In this document: positions 1 through 7,265 of the stretch, piece by piece
Layout of the letters: every line of letters begins with the position of its first letter
How positions within the stretch are numbered: position 1 is the first letter of the stretch
Assembly (NCBI GenBank): GCA_016929205.1
Contig: JAFGJF010000237.1
Location: forward strand, 1-13,941
DNA: 13,941 nt
Source of the DNA: Anaerolineae bacterium
GTDB lineage: Bacteria > Chloroflexota > Anaerolineae > JAFGEY01
Reading direction: 5' to 3'
Made by a program: the position numbers and the translations under genes
Notes under the pieces: model-generated
The model's input: the letters and a program-made list of their open reading frames with translations, nothing else
What the model was told of the DNA's origin: nothing
Databases searched by the model: none

Positions 1-1
1 A

Positions 2-73
2 GACGATCCCGAGCTGATTCAACAGCTTCAACAGGAAACAGCACGTCGGACACGTGACAATGGAGGCATTTAG
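2..73 (+). CDS. 3' end of an unidentified upstream gene (partial)
   Basis: An open frame enters from the left edge and stops at TAG (71-73), giving 23 residues that end in ARRTRDNGGI. The piece is polar and Q/R/E-rich, like an ordinary soluble C-terminal helix. It is too short to assign to a family. It lies on the same strand as the operon, but about 215 nt and a dedicated promoter separate it from the LacI gene, so it is probably a different transcription unit. An ATG overlaps the region just after the stop (74) but opens only 12 codons. Confidence 0.45.
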   Translation, partial: DDPELIQQLQQETARRTRDNGGI

Positions 74-174
74 ATGACCGAACTTATGGGTGTGCACCGC
101 TTTCGTCTGTAACATATATTATACTTGGGGTGACTAATCAGTGCAACCAGTCAAGCTGGTATGAACCGAGACTC

Positions 175-194
175 TTGCACAAAACTTTTGGCAA
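175..194. repeat. Near-perfect inverted repeat upstream of the operon promoter
   Basis: TTGC-A-CAAAA (175-184) faces TTTTGGCAA (186-194) around a central C. The arms match completely apart from one extra A at 179. The repeat ends 15 nt upstream of the -35 box, a place where activators often bind. Its 5' arm also contains TTGCAC (175-180), which can pair with GTGCAA at 141-146. It could be a regulator site or chance, and no regulator is assigned. Confidence 0.35.
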
Positions 195-209
195 TTCTGG
201 AATACTCTT

Positions 210-238
210 TTGACGCCAACCGCATTCTCTGCTATAAT
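210..238 (+). promoter_or_regulatory. Sigma70-type promoter of the lacI-uxaE operon
   Basis: The -35 box TTGACG (210-215) and -10 box TATAAT (233-238) are separated by 17 nt. This is five of six and six of six matches to consensus at the ideal spacing. Transcription should start near 245, leaving a leader of about 45 nt before the LacI start codon. The predicted start falls inside the palindromic operator at 244-257, so a bound repressor would block this promoter. Confidence 0.85.
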
Positions 239-243
239 GGATC

Positions 244-257
244 CGTTAACGTTCACG
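244..257. promoter_or_regulatory. Putative LacI-family operator
   Basis: CGTTAAC (244-250) faces GTTCACG (251-257), an even-spaced palindrome with a central CG step and six of seven matching positions per half. Central-CG palindromes of this kind are typical of LacI/GalR repressor sites. The site begins 5 nt after the -10 box and precedes the LacI-family gene, which fits autorepression and control of the whole operon. The site was found by eye and has not been compared with other promoters in the genome. Confidence 0.65.
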
Positions 258-289
258 AAAACGGTACTAGGATGCGACGGGGGTAAGTT

Positions 290-1315
290 GTGCGCAGAGT
301 GACGATCAAAGACGTGGCCCGCGAAGCGGGGGTGTCGCCACAAACTGTATCGAGAGCTATTAACGACAAAGGCGAGATCAGCCCCCAAACCAAAACTCGT
401 ATCCTCGACATCTCAAAGCGTCTGGGTTATCGCCCAAACAGCGTGGCGCGTAGTTTGGTGAGCCAACACACACAGAACATCGGTCTGGTTGTACCTGACG
501 TTGCCAATCCCTTTTTTGCCCAGATCGCTCGCGGTATCCAGGATGCTGCTCACGCAGCCGATTTTAACATCTTTTTGTGTAACGCGGATGAGAATCTACA
601 TCGCGAAATACGGGCCATTCACTCCTTAGAAGCACAGCGTGTAGATGCCCTCATTCTGTGTAGTGCTCGCCTTTCAGATCAGGAACTGGGCGATCTATCT
701 AGTCGCTACCAGCCATTGGTGCTGGTCAATCGCCGGATCAAGCATTCCCGGACGGGCTGCGTGTTGGCCAACGATATGGGCGGAGCGCAAAAAGCCGTCA
801 ACCATCTGCTCGAACTGGGACATCGCAACATCGGTATGGTTGCCGGCCCGCTAAACTCACACAGCGGGCGAGAGCGCGTTAAAGGATACTGGCACGCCAT
901 GAAAGCGTGGGGCATTACCCCCTCAACTCTTTGGCAGATCCATTGTTCGCCCCAGGCCCAGGGTGGGTATGATGCAACAATGGATCTGCTTCAGCGAGCG
1001 CCAGAACTGACAGCATTATTGGCATACAATGACCTGAGTGCCGTTGGCGTGCTCCATGCGTGCCAGGAACTTGGACGATGTGTGCCTCAGTCGTTTTCCA
1101 TTATCGGCTACGATGATATCTATCTCGCCTCTTTGCTTTCTCCCGCGCTGACCACTGTACACATTGACAAATACACGCTGGGACAGAAAGCACTGCAATT
1201 GGCCTTGAACATGATGGAGTGCGAAAACTGGCAGCCCGATCCAATTGTGCTTGATACCCGTCTGGTCATTCGGAACTCGACGGCCGTGTTGGACGATGGC
1301 GAAAGAAAGGAATAA
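290..1315 (+). CDS. LacI/GalR-family transcriptional repressor
   Basis: A DNA-binding repressor of 341 residues, normal for the family. The N-terminal helix-turn-helix (about residues 4-23, TIKDVAREAGVSPQTVSRA) is followed by a hinge helix (about 48-60, PNSVARSL) and a periplasmic-binding-protein-like sensor domain (from about 62, NIGLVVPDVANPFFAQI). The GTG start at 290 lies behind a purine-rich stretch (GGGGGTAAG). A GTG at 299 would also give the classic 'xTIKDVA' start, so the first three residues are uncertain. It is the first gene of the operon, lies behind an operator-like palindrome, and its stop is 4 nt from uxaE. By context its effector is probably a hexuronate or a derived sugar acid, but the sequence does not show which. 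It is neither clearly KdgR nor UxuR. Confidence 0.93.
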   Translation: MRRVTIKDVAREAGVSPQTVSRAINDKGEISPQTKTRILDISKRLGYRPNSVARSLVSQHTQNIGLVVPDVANPFFAQIARGIQDAAHAADFNIFLCNADENLHREIRAIHSLEAQRVDALILCSARLSDQELGDLSSRYQPLVLVNRRIKHSRTGCVLANDMGGAQKAVNHLLELGHRNIGMVAGPLNSHSGRERVKGYWHAMKAWGITPSTLWQIHCSPQAQGGYDATMDLLQRAPELTALLAYNDLSAVGVLHACQELGRCVPQSFSIIGYDDIYLASLLSPALTTVHIDKYTLGQKALQLALNMMECENWQPDPIVLDTRLVIRNSTAVLDDGERKE

Positions 1316-1319
1316 TTCT

Positions 1320-2891
1320 ATGATTAACCTGTTTGACCTGCTAGAATCTCACGCTCTGTATCCCCCGCTCTTGGAAAAAGACGCAATACCATTGGCAAAA
1401 CAATTGTCCAAAATCACGGCGCTCGACGTTGTTTACTGGCGCTCGCTCACTTTTACGCATCATGCTCTTGTTCTTTTGGGCAAAAAAGGCGATGACAAGA
1501 TCGTCGCCCTTTTGTTTGATCGCCAAAATGCAGCATTGGATGCGTTTGATGGCATCGAGAGTGATACTGTCGTTGATGGCAAGACACTCAACCTGCGCTT
1601 ATGCCCAACCTCATACCAAAACGCCGTGGCACTCCACGTCCTTTTGCCTTTTACCAAACCGACCACGCTGGGACTAAAGACGTCGGCCGGCTGCGGCGAT
1701 CGCCTCGGATTGGCCACGCCAGGGCACGTATGGGCGATTCGTGGCTCGGGTATCGCTCCAATCTTTACCCAACAATCGATCCGCGAAATGGAGCGCACCG
1801 AGCGAACACCTGAAGATGTGGTTAACGATGGCACGTGGGGTGCATTTCAAGAAGGCTGGCGCGATGGCTATGGTGCGGATGCCGATCATCTAAAGACACG
1901 AGAAGACGTGGATGTATGCGTCGCCGCCGGGTTCACGTTCTATACATTTGACCCGCGCGAACACGTCGACAACGAGGCCCACACCGATGATTTGGCCACC
2001 CTACAACGCAAGGTTGCCTCTATACCGTGGGCTCGTTTGGCTGACAGCGAAGCTGCATTGCGCGAGCGCTATTTGAAAACGTTCGAGATTGAAGGCGATT
2101 TCAGCGTCACATTCGATCAAGAGACGCTGCTCCGCGCCGTGGCCAAATATGGCAAAGCCATTGCCCACGTCGCCGAGATGTACCGCTATCTAGAGCACAA
2201 AATGGGCAATGTGCCTTTTGAGGTCGAGGTATCGGTAGACGAAACAGACACGACGACCTCACCTCAAGAACACTTTTTTATTGCCTCCGAACTCAAACGA
2301 CTAGGTGTGCAATGGGTAAGCCTTGCACCGCGCTATGTAGGACGCTTTGAAAAGGGTGTGGATTATATCGGTGATCTGGCCGAGTTTGAACGCGAGATTG
2401 CCAAGCATGCGGCTATTGCCCGCCGTTGCGGCCCGTACAAACTCAGCATCCACTCTGGTTCGGATAAATTCAGCATCTACCCAATCATGGCCAAACATAC
2501 CCATCGTCTCGTCCACCTCAAAACAGCAGGAACCAGTTACCTGGAGGCGCTGCGCGCCATCGCCAGCATTGATCCGATCCTGTTCCGCGAAATTCTTGAC
2601 TTTGGATTTGCTCATTACGATCAAGATAAAGTGACCTATCACGTTTCCGCCGAACCATCCCAAGCACTACGCTCCAAAGATCTAAAAGACAATGAACTGG
2701 TTACAACGTTGGACAATTTCCACAACCGGCAAATACTGCACGTGACGTTTGGCTCAGTGTTGACAACCCTAAAGAGTGATGGCAGCTATTTGTTCAAGAA
2801 CCGCTTTTTTTCGGCACTCCGCTCGGATCCAGAAGCCTACTATCGTGTGCTGAAAATCCATTTCGACAAGCATTTAGCGCCATTCAAATAA
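1320..2891 (+). CDS. uxaE: Tagaturonate/fructuronate epimerase (UxaE family)
   Basis: Interconverts D-tagaturonate and D-fructuronate in the cytoplasm, linking galacturonate and glucuronate catabolism. The 523 residues carry blocks I recognise from the Thermotoga maritima enzyme TM0440: SAGCGDRLG (122-130), QQSIREMERTERT (151-163), TWGAFQEG and GADADHLK (172-192), EVSVDETDTTTSP (303-315), HSGSDKFSIYP (378-388) and HLKTAGTSYLEA (399-410). The conserved His, Asp and Glu residues in these blocks are plausible metal and substrate ligands. The frame is open further upstream to 1245, but ATG 1320 is chosen because AGAAAGGAA sits just before it, overlapping the LacI stop, which implies translational coupling. 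In the known pathway it acts between uronate isomerase UxaC (absent here) and fructuronate reductase (the next gene). A related epimerase of another keto-sugar acid is possible but less likely given the neighbour. Confidence 0.93.
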   Translation: MINLFDLLESHALYPPLLEKDAIPLAKQLSKITALDVVYWRSLTFTHHALVLLGKKGDDKIVALLFDRQNAALDAFDGIESDTVVDGKTLNLRLCPTSYQNAVALHVLLPFTKPTTLGLKTSAGCGDRLGLATPGHVWAIRGSGIAPIFTQQSIREMERTERTPEDVVNDGTWGAFQEGWRDGYGADADHLKTREDVDVCVAAGFTFYTFDPREHVDNEAHTDDLATLQRKVASIPWARLADSEAALRERYLKTFEIEGDFSVTFDQETLLRAVAKYGKAIAHVAEMYRYLEHKMGNVPFEVEVSVDETDTTTSPQEHFFIASELKRLGVQWVSLAPRYVGRFEKGVDYIGDLAEFEREIAKHAAIARRCGPYKLSIHSGSDKFSIYPIMAKHTHRLVHLKTAGTSYLEALRAIASIDPILFREILDFGFAHYDQDKVTYHVSAEPSQALRSKDLKDNELVTTLDNFHNRQILHVTFGSVLTTLKSDGSYLFKNRFFSALRSDPEAYYRVLKIHFDKHLAPFK

Positions 2892-2946
2892 CGTACTTGG
2901 ATTTACTGCATATGATTTGTCTATTTTCACAAAAGGAGAGTATCTG

Positions 2947-3780
2947 ATGAGTAAAGAGTATATCAACGAGCTGTTTAGCCTGAAAGGCCAAGTCGCTGTT
3001 ATAACAGGTGGTGGAGGTGTTCTGTGTGGCGCACTGTCCAAAGCATTGGGCAAAGCCGGTGTCAAGGTTGCTGTGCTCGACATCTTTACAGATGCAGCAC
3101 AGGCGGTTGTCGATGACATTGCCGAAAACGGCGGTCAAGCAATTGCCGTCAAGTGTGATGTGCTGGACAAGGCCAGCATCGAAGCGGCAAAGGATGTTGT
3201 ATTGGCCAAGTTTGGTCGCGTTGATATCTTGCTGAATGGTGCGGGAGGCAACAAAAAGCAAGCAACTACCGGCCCTGATATGCCTTTTTTTGATCTGCCT
3301 GCCGATGCCGTGCAGTGGGTGTTCAACCTCAACTTTATTGGCACCCTGCTGCCCAGTCAGGTCTTTGGCAAACTGATTGCCGAGCAAGGCGAGGGCTCAA
3401 TTCTCAACATCTCGTCGATGAACGCTTTTCGCCCTCTGACCAAGATCCCGGCTTACTCGGGCGCCAAGGCCGCGGTTAGCAATTTCACACAGTGGCTGGC
3501 CGTACACATGTCGCAAAACTACTCGACCAAGATCCGCGTCAATGCCATTGCCCCTGGTTTTTTCCTGACTACCCAAAACCGTTTCCTGCTGCTCGACGAA
3601 GAAAGTGGCAAATGGACACCGCGTGGACAACAAATCCTCGATCATACGCCGATGGGGATCTTTGGTGACCCCGAGGATCTGATTGGTACCGTGTTCTGGC
3701 TGCTCTCACCCAGCGCCAAGTTCGTACACGGAGTCGTCGTTCCCATCGACGGCGGGTTCTCAGCCTACAGTGGCGTGTAA
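2947..3780 (+). CDS. uxuB: SDR-type D-mannonate oxidoreductase (fructuronate reductase)
   Basis: Predicted to reduce D-fructuronate to D-mannonate with NAD(P)H. The 277-residue classical short-chain dehydrogenase has the nucleotide-binding glycine motif TGGGGVLCG (20-28), an acidic residue closing beta-2 (D45, favouring NADH), an NAG variant NGAGG (97-101), the catalytic Ser at 156/157 and YxxxK at Y170/K174, and a C-terminal PIDGGF. The loop PGFFLTTQNRFLL (203-215) is typical of the B. subtilis YjmF-type SDR mannonate oxidoreductases, which are unrelated to E. coli UxuB. The frame extends to an ATG at 2917, but ATG 2947 has AAGGAG 8 nt upstream and gives the normal N-terminus. It follows uxaE by 55 nt and would use its product. 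A gluconate 5-dehydrogenase-like role is the main alternative. Confidence 0.88.
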   Translation: MSKEYINELFSLKGQVAVITGGGGVLCGALSKALGKAGVKVAVLDIFTDAAQAVVDDIAENGGQAIAVKCDVLDKASIEAAKDVVLAKFGRVDILLNGAGGNKKQATTGPDMPFFDLPADAVQWVFNLNFIGTLLPSQVFGKLIAEQGEGSILNISSMNAFRPLTKIPAYSGAKAAVSNFTQWLAVHMSQNYSTKIRVNAIAPGFFLTTQNRFLLLDEESGKWTPRGQQILDHTPMGIFGDPEDLIGTVFWLLSPSAKFVHGVVVPIDGGFSAYSGV

Positions 3781-3815
3781 CAGACAAGAGGAACCAAAAA
3801 GACAAGGAGACAATG

Positions 3816-4712
3816 ATGAACATTCCAGAAGCAGCAAAGCCACTTTTCGAAATGGAGCCCAGGTACGATTTTTTTGTTGGTATTGATTCCGATGGCTGCG
3901 CGTTTGACACGATGGAGATCAAGCACAAAGAATGCTTTACACCTAACATTATCAACCACTGGGGATTGCAGGGTGTGAGCAAATACGCACGCGAAGCGTC
4001 CGAGTTTACCAACCTCTACTCTGCGTGGCGTGGCGTCAATCGCTGGCCGGCACTGATCAAAGTCTTTGACTTGCTACGCGAACGCCCCGAAGTGATCAAG
4101 CGCGGTGTAACCATCCCGGAGGCCCCGGATATCCGCACCTTTATCGCCGATGCAGCCTACCCCAAAAGCAACGACGGCATGGCAGCCTACAAGCAAGCGC
4201 ACCCATCAGATGAACTGGAGCGAGCGATGGCCTGGAGCCTGGCTGTTAATGCCACTATTGCTGATATGGTACACGGCATACCCCCTTTTCCTTACTTGCG
4301 AGAAAGCCTCGATTTTTTGTTCGACAAAGCCGACATGATCGTTGTTTCACAGACACCGGATGAGGCGCTGTACCGCGAGTGGCAGGAACACAAGATTGAC
4401 AGGTATGTGCGGATCATCGCCGGGCAGGAAAAAGGCACCAAGACACAGCACATCGAGTGGGCGGCCGGCGGCAAATACACCCCCAATCATATGCTGATGA
4501 TCGGCGATGCACCAGGCGACATGCGCGCAGCGCGCGCCAACAACGCCCTGTTTTACCCAGTCAACCCTGGTCATGAGGAAGAGAGCTGGCAGCAATTCTA
4601 CGAAGAAGCGCTGCACAAATTCCTGAACCAAGAGTACGAGGGAGAATACGAGGCCAAATTGATCGCCGAATTTCAGAAATTTATGCCAGAAATTCCGCCG
4701 TGGACAAGATGA
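3816..4712 (+). CDS. HAD-superfamily hydrolase (probable sugar-acid phosphatase)
   Basis: A soluble 298-residue protein with the four HAD motifs: the nucleophile motif GIDSDGCAFDT (D24, with acid/base D26), motif II VVSQT (S178), a motif III lysine in KGTKTQH (about K206-K209) and motif IV GDAPGD (D231, D235). A large insertion between motifs I and II (about 35-170) forms a helical cap, as in phosphoglycolate phosphatase/beta-phosphoglucomutase-like members. ATG 3816 is preferred because AAGGAG (3804-3809) lies 6 nt upstream; ATG 3813 is one codon earlier but too close. It sits between uxuB and the LarA homologue. The substrate is unknown. It may remove phosphate from a hexonate or a dead-end phosphosugar in this pathway. 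A mutase-like activity cannot be excluded. Confidence 0.85.
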   Translation: MNIPEAAKPLFEMEPRYDFFVGIDSDGCAFDTMEIKHKECFTPNIINHWGLQGVSKYAREASEFTNLYSAWRGVNRWPALIKVFDLLRERPEVIKRGVTIPEAPDIRTFIADAAYPKSNDGMAAYKQAHPSDELERAMAWSLAVNATIADMVHGIPPFPYLRESLDFLFDKADMIVVSQTPDEALYREWQEHKIDRYVRIIAGQEKGTKTQHIEWAAGGKYTPNHMLMIGDAPGDMRAARANNALFYPVNPGHEEESWQQFYEEALHKFLNQEYEGEYEAKLIAEFQKFMPEIPPWTR

Positions 4713-4753
4713 TACAACTGGTTTTTCTCTTTGCGTTCCAAAAGGAGATCTGA

Positions 4754-6025
4754 ATGACCCTAGGAAAAGGATTTACAGACCGGACACTGGCCGAGGTCGA
4801 GGTTCGCGAGATCGTTGCCCAGGCTTTTGCCGAGCACGATATGACCGGCAAGCGTGTGTTGTTTATTACACCCGATGCCACTCGTTCCGCGCCGATGGAC
4901 ATGATGTTCCGTGTCTTTTACGATGCCATTGGCGAAAAAACCGCAGCACTCGACTATCTGATCGCGTTGGGCACGCACATGGCAATGGACGAGCACGCAC
5001 TGCTCAAGCTCTATGGCCTGACGGCCGAGGAAAAAGCAACCAAGTACGCCAAGGTAAACATCTTTAATCACGAATGGGAGAATCCGGATACGTTCAAACA
5101 CATCGGCACCATTCCAGCAGCAGAAATCCAAGAGATTACGGGCGGCTTGATGGAGATGGACGTGCCAGTGACAGTCAACAAGATGCTGTGGGACTATGAC
5201 CAGGTGATCATCTGCGGACCAACTTTTCCGCACGAGGTCGTTGGTTTTTCGGGTGGCAACAAGTATTTCTTTCCCGGCGTCGCCGGCCCCGAAGTAATCA
5301 ACTTTTCACACTGGTTAGGTGCGGTGATCACGAGCTGGAAGGTGATCGGCACCAAGCACACGCCCGTCCGTGAAACGATCAACCGTGCGGCGTCGCTCAT
5401 TGATCTGCCCAAGCTGTGTTTTAGCATGGTGGTCAAGGGCCATCACGACCTGGTTGGGCTTTACTTTGGCACGCCCGAAAAAGCCTACGAATCCGCTGCT
5501 GACCTGTCAGCTCGGCACCACGTGGTGTACGTGCCCAAGCCGTTCAAGCGCGTCCTCTCGGTGATGCCGCATCTCTACGACGACATCTGGACAGCGGCCA
5601 AAGGGATGTACAAAATGGAGCCGGCCATCGCTGACGGAGGTGAGGTAATCATCTATGCCCCGCATATCGACGAAATCTCGTACACACACGGCAAGATCCT
5701 GGACGAAATCGGCTATCACTGCCGGGACTATTTCCTCAAGCAATGGGATACATTCAAAGAAAAACCATGGGGCGTTATCGCGCACAGCACTCACCTGCGC
5801 GGGGCCGGTACCTACGATGCCGAAACAGGAGAGGAAAAGTTGCGTATCAAGGTCACGTTGGCCACGCGCGTGCCAAAAGAACGATGCGAAAAACTAAACC
5901 TCGGGTATATTGATCCCAACACGATCAACCTTGAGGAATGGAAACATCGTGAGAGCGAAGGCATTCTACTTGTGCCTCGGGCAGGTGAAATGCTGTACCG
6001 CCTGGAAAGTGAACAAGGGAAATAG
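4754..6025 (+). CDS. LarA-superfamily nickel-pincer 2-hydroxyacid racemase/epimerase
   Basis: LarA enzymes invert the C2 carbon of 2-hydroxy acids by hydride transfer to a nickel-pincer (NPN) cofactor. Compared with Lactiplantibacillus LarA, the 423 residues keep the essential set: DATR (D41, R44), GTH (H75), PH (H160), SGGNK (K170, the pincer-attachment lysine) and H186 (nickel ligand). The 10- and 16-residue spacings H160-K170-H186 equal H174-K184-H200 of LarA exactly. AAGGAG lies 6 nt before ATG 4754. The family includes lactate, malate and phenyllactate racemases and D-gluconate 2-epimerases. Between mannonate-forming UxuB and Gnd, a gluconate/mannonate 2-epimerase is the best-supported guess. 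Cofactor synthesis needs LarB, LarC and LarE, which are not in this window. Substrate is inference; family and catalytic competence are directly visible. Confidence 0.9.
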   Translation: MTLGKGFTDRTLAEVEVREIVAQAFAEHDMTGKRVLFITPDATRSAPMDMMFRVFYDAIGEKTAALDYLIALGTHMAMDEHALLKLYGLTAEEKATKYAKVNIFNHEWENPDTFKHIGTIPAAEIQEITGGLMEMDVPVTVNKMLWDYDQVIICGPTFPHEVVGFSGGNKYFFPGVAGPEVINFSHWLGAVITSWKVIGTKHTPVRETINRAASLIDLPKLCFSMVVKGHHDLVGLYFGTPEKAYESAADLSARHHVVYVPKPFKRVLSVMPHLYDDIWTAAKGMYKMEPAIADGGEVIIYAPHIDEISYTHGKILDEIGYHCRDYFLKQWDTFKEKPWGVIAHSTHLRGAGTYDAETGEEKLRIKVTLATRVPKERCEKLNLGYIDPNTINLEEWKHRESEGILLVPRAGEMLYRLESEQGK

Positions 6026-6078
6026 CCAACTAGCTGCTCGCAGATTTCCGTCATTTGAAGATTTGAAAGGATTGTAAA

Positions 6079-7233
6079 ATGGACAAAGTCAAAGTCGCTG
6101 TCATCGGCATCGGCAACATCGGGAATATGCACTTGCGTCTCATCGATATGATCCCCGAACTCGAACTGACCGCAGTGTGCGATATCGTGCCCGAAAAAGC
6201 TGACGCTGCGGCGGAACAGTATGGAGTCAAGGCCTACTATGACACAAACAAGCTGTTTGCGGACAAGATCGTCGATGCGGTAACCGTCGGCACGCCGCAC
6301 TATGGACACACCACGATCGGCATCGCTGCTATGAACAGCGGCCACCACGTGCTCGTTGAAAAGCCGATCTCGGTACACAAAGCTGACTGCGAACGCCTGA
6401 TCGCCGCACATAAAGCCAATCCCGACTTGGTATTCGCGGCGATGTTCAACCAGCGCACCGATCCCTACTATAAAAAAATCAAAGAAATGGTCGACTCGGG
6501 CGAATTGGGCAAGTTTGTACGCATCAACTGGATCATCACCACCTGGTTTCGCACCCAGGCCTATTACGATTCAGGCGGCTGGCGCGCAACCTGGGGCGGC
6601 GAAGGCGGTGGCGTGTTGCTCAACCAATGCCCGCACAACCTTGACCTGTTGCAGTGGATCTGCGGTATGCCAGACAAAGTCCATGGATTTTGTGGCATCG
6701 GTAAACGCCACACCATCGAGGTCGAAGATGAGGTCACAGCCTATATGGAGTATCCGGGGGGCTGCACAGGCCTCTTTGTTACCACGACCGGCGAAGCGCC
6801 GGGAACCAACCGCTTTGAAATCGTCGGCGATAATGGCAAACTGGTCTACGAGAACGACGAACTTGTCTTTACACGCAACGAGGTACCGGCAACCGAGTTT
6901 TTGCGAACATGCGAAAAATCATTTGCTCAGCCTGGCACCTCTGTGGAAACCTACACATTTGACAATCATGGCGGTCAGCATGGCGAGATCCTCAAAAACT
7001 ATGCCGACGCTATTCTCACCGGCGCACCACTGATCGCCCCGGCAGAAGAAGGCATCAATTCAGTAGTGCTGGCAAACAGTATGCTTTATTCGTCGTTGAC
7101 CGGCCAGCCGATCGAGATGCCACTCGATGGCAAGGCCTATGAAGCCAAACTCAATGAACTCATTGCAACCTCGACCTTTGTCAAAGAGACAAAAGAGCAA
7201 ACTGAGACAGATATGGGGCAGTCATTTAACTAG
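6079..7233 (+). CDS. Gfo/Idh/MocA-family NAD(P)-dependent oxidoreductase
   Basis: A 384-residue sugar or sugar-acid dehydrogenase. The N-terminal Rossmann fold (1-120) has GIGNIG (10-15), an acidic D35 after beta-2 and the family EKP motif (94-96), whose K95 is the usual catalytic lysine. The C-terminal alpha/beta domain contains GGGVLLNQCPHNLDLLQW (176-193); H186 is the likely second catalytic residue and D189 a partner. GAAAGG lies 8 nt before ATG 6079. No signal peptide, so cytoplasmic. These enzymes oxidise inositols, sugars or uronates, and substrate cannot be read from sequence alone. In this operon it may handle a different uronate or hexonate entering the same pathway, or recycle a redox cofactor. 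The neighbours LarA and Gnd point to sugar acids. Confidence 0.9.
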   Translation: MDKVKVAVIGIGNIGNMHLRLIDMIPELELTAVCDIVPEKADAAAEQYGVKAYYDTNKLFADKIVDAVTVGTPHYGHTTIGIAAMNSGHHVLVEKPISVHKADCERLIAAHKANPDLVFAAMFNQRTDPYYKKIKEMVDSGELGKFVRINWIITTWFRTQAYYDSGGWRATWGGEGGGVLLNQCPHNLDLLQWICGMPDKVHGFCGIGKRHTIEVEDEVTAYMEYPGGCTGLFVTTTGEAPGTNRFEIVGDNGKLVYENDELVFTRNEVPATEFLRTCEKSFAQPGTSVETYTFDNHGGQHGEILKNYADAILTGAPLIAPAEEGINSVVLANSMLYSSLTGQPIEMPLDGKAYEAKLNELIATSTFVKETKEQTETDMGQSFN

Positions 7234-7265
7234 CAAGTCAGCTTTAGTTTTTAGGAGGGATAACG

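Noticed and set aside
74..112. 12-codon ORF starting right after the upstream gene's stop (MTELMGVHRFRL)
   Set aside because: It has a GGAGG-like stretch before it, but it is very short, has no recognisable features, and cannot be told from chance.
2805..3875. Runs of seven T in uxaE (2805-2811), uxuB (3285-3291) and the HAD gene (3869-3875) as phase-variation or frameshift sites
   Set aside because: Each is read in frame as ordinary Phe codons, the proteins are full length, and runs this short are expected in such sequence.
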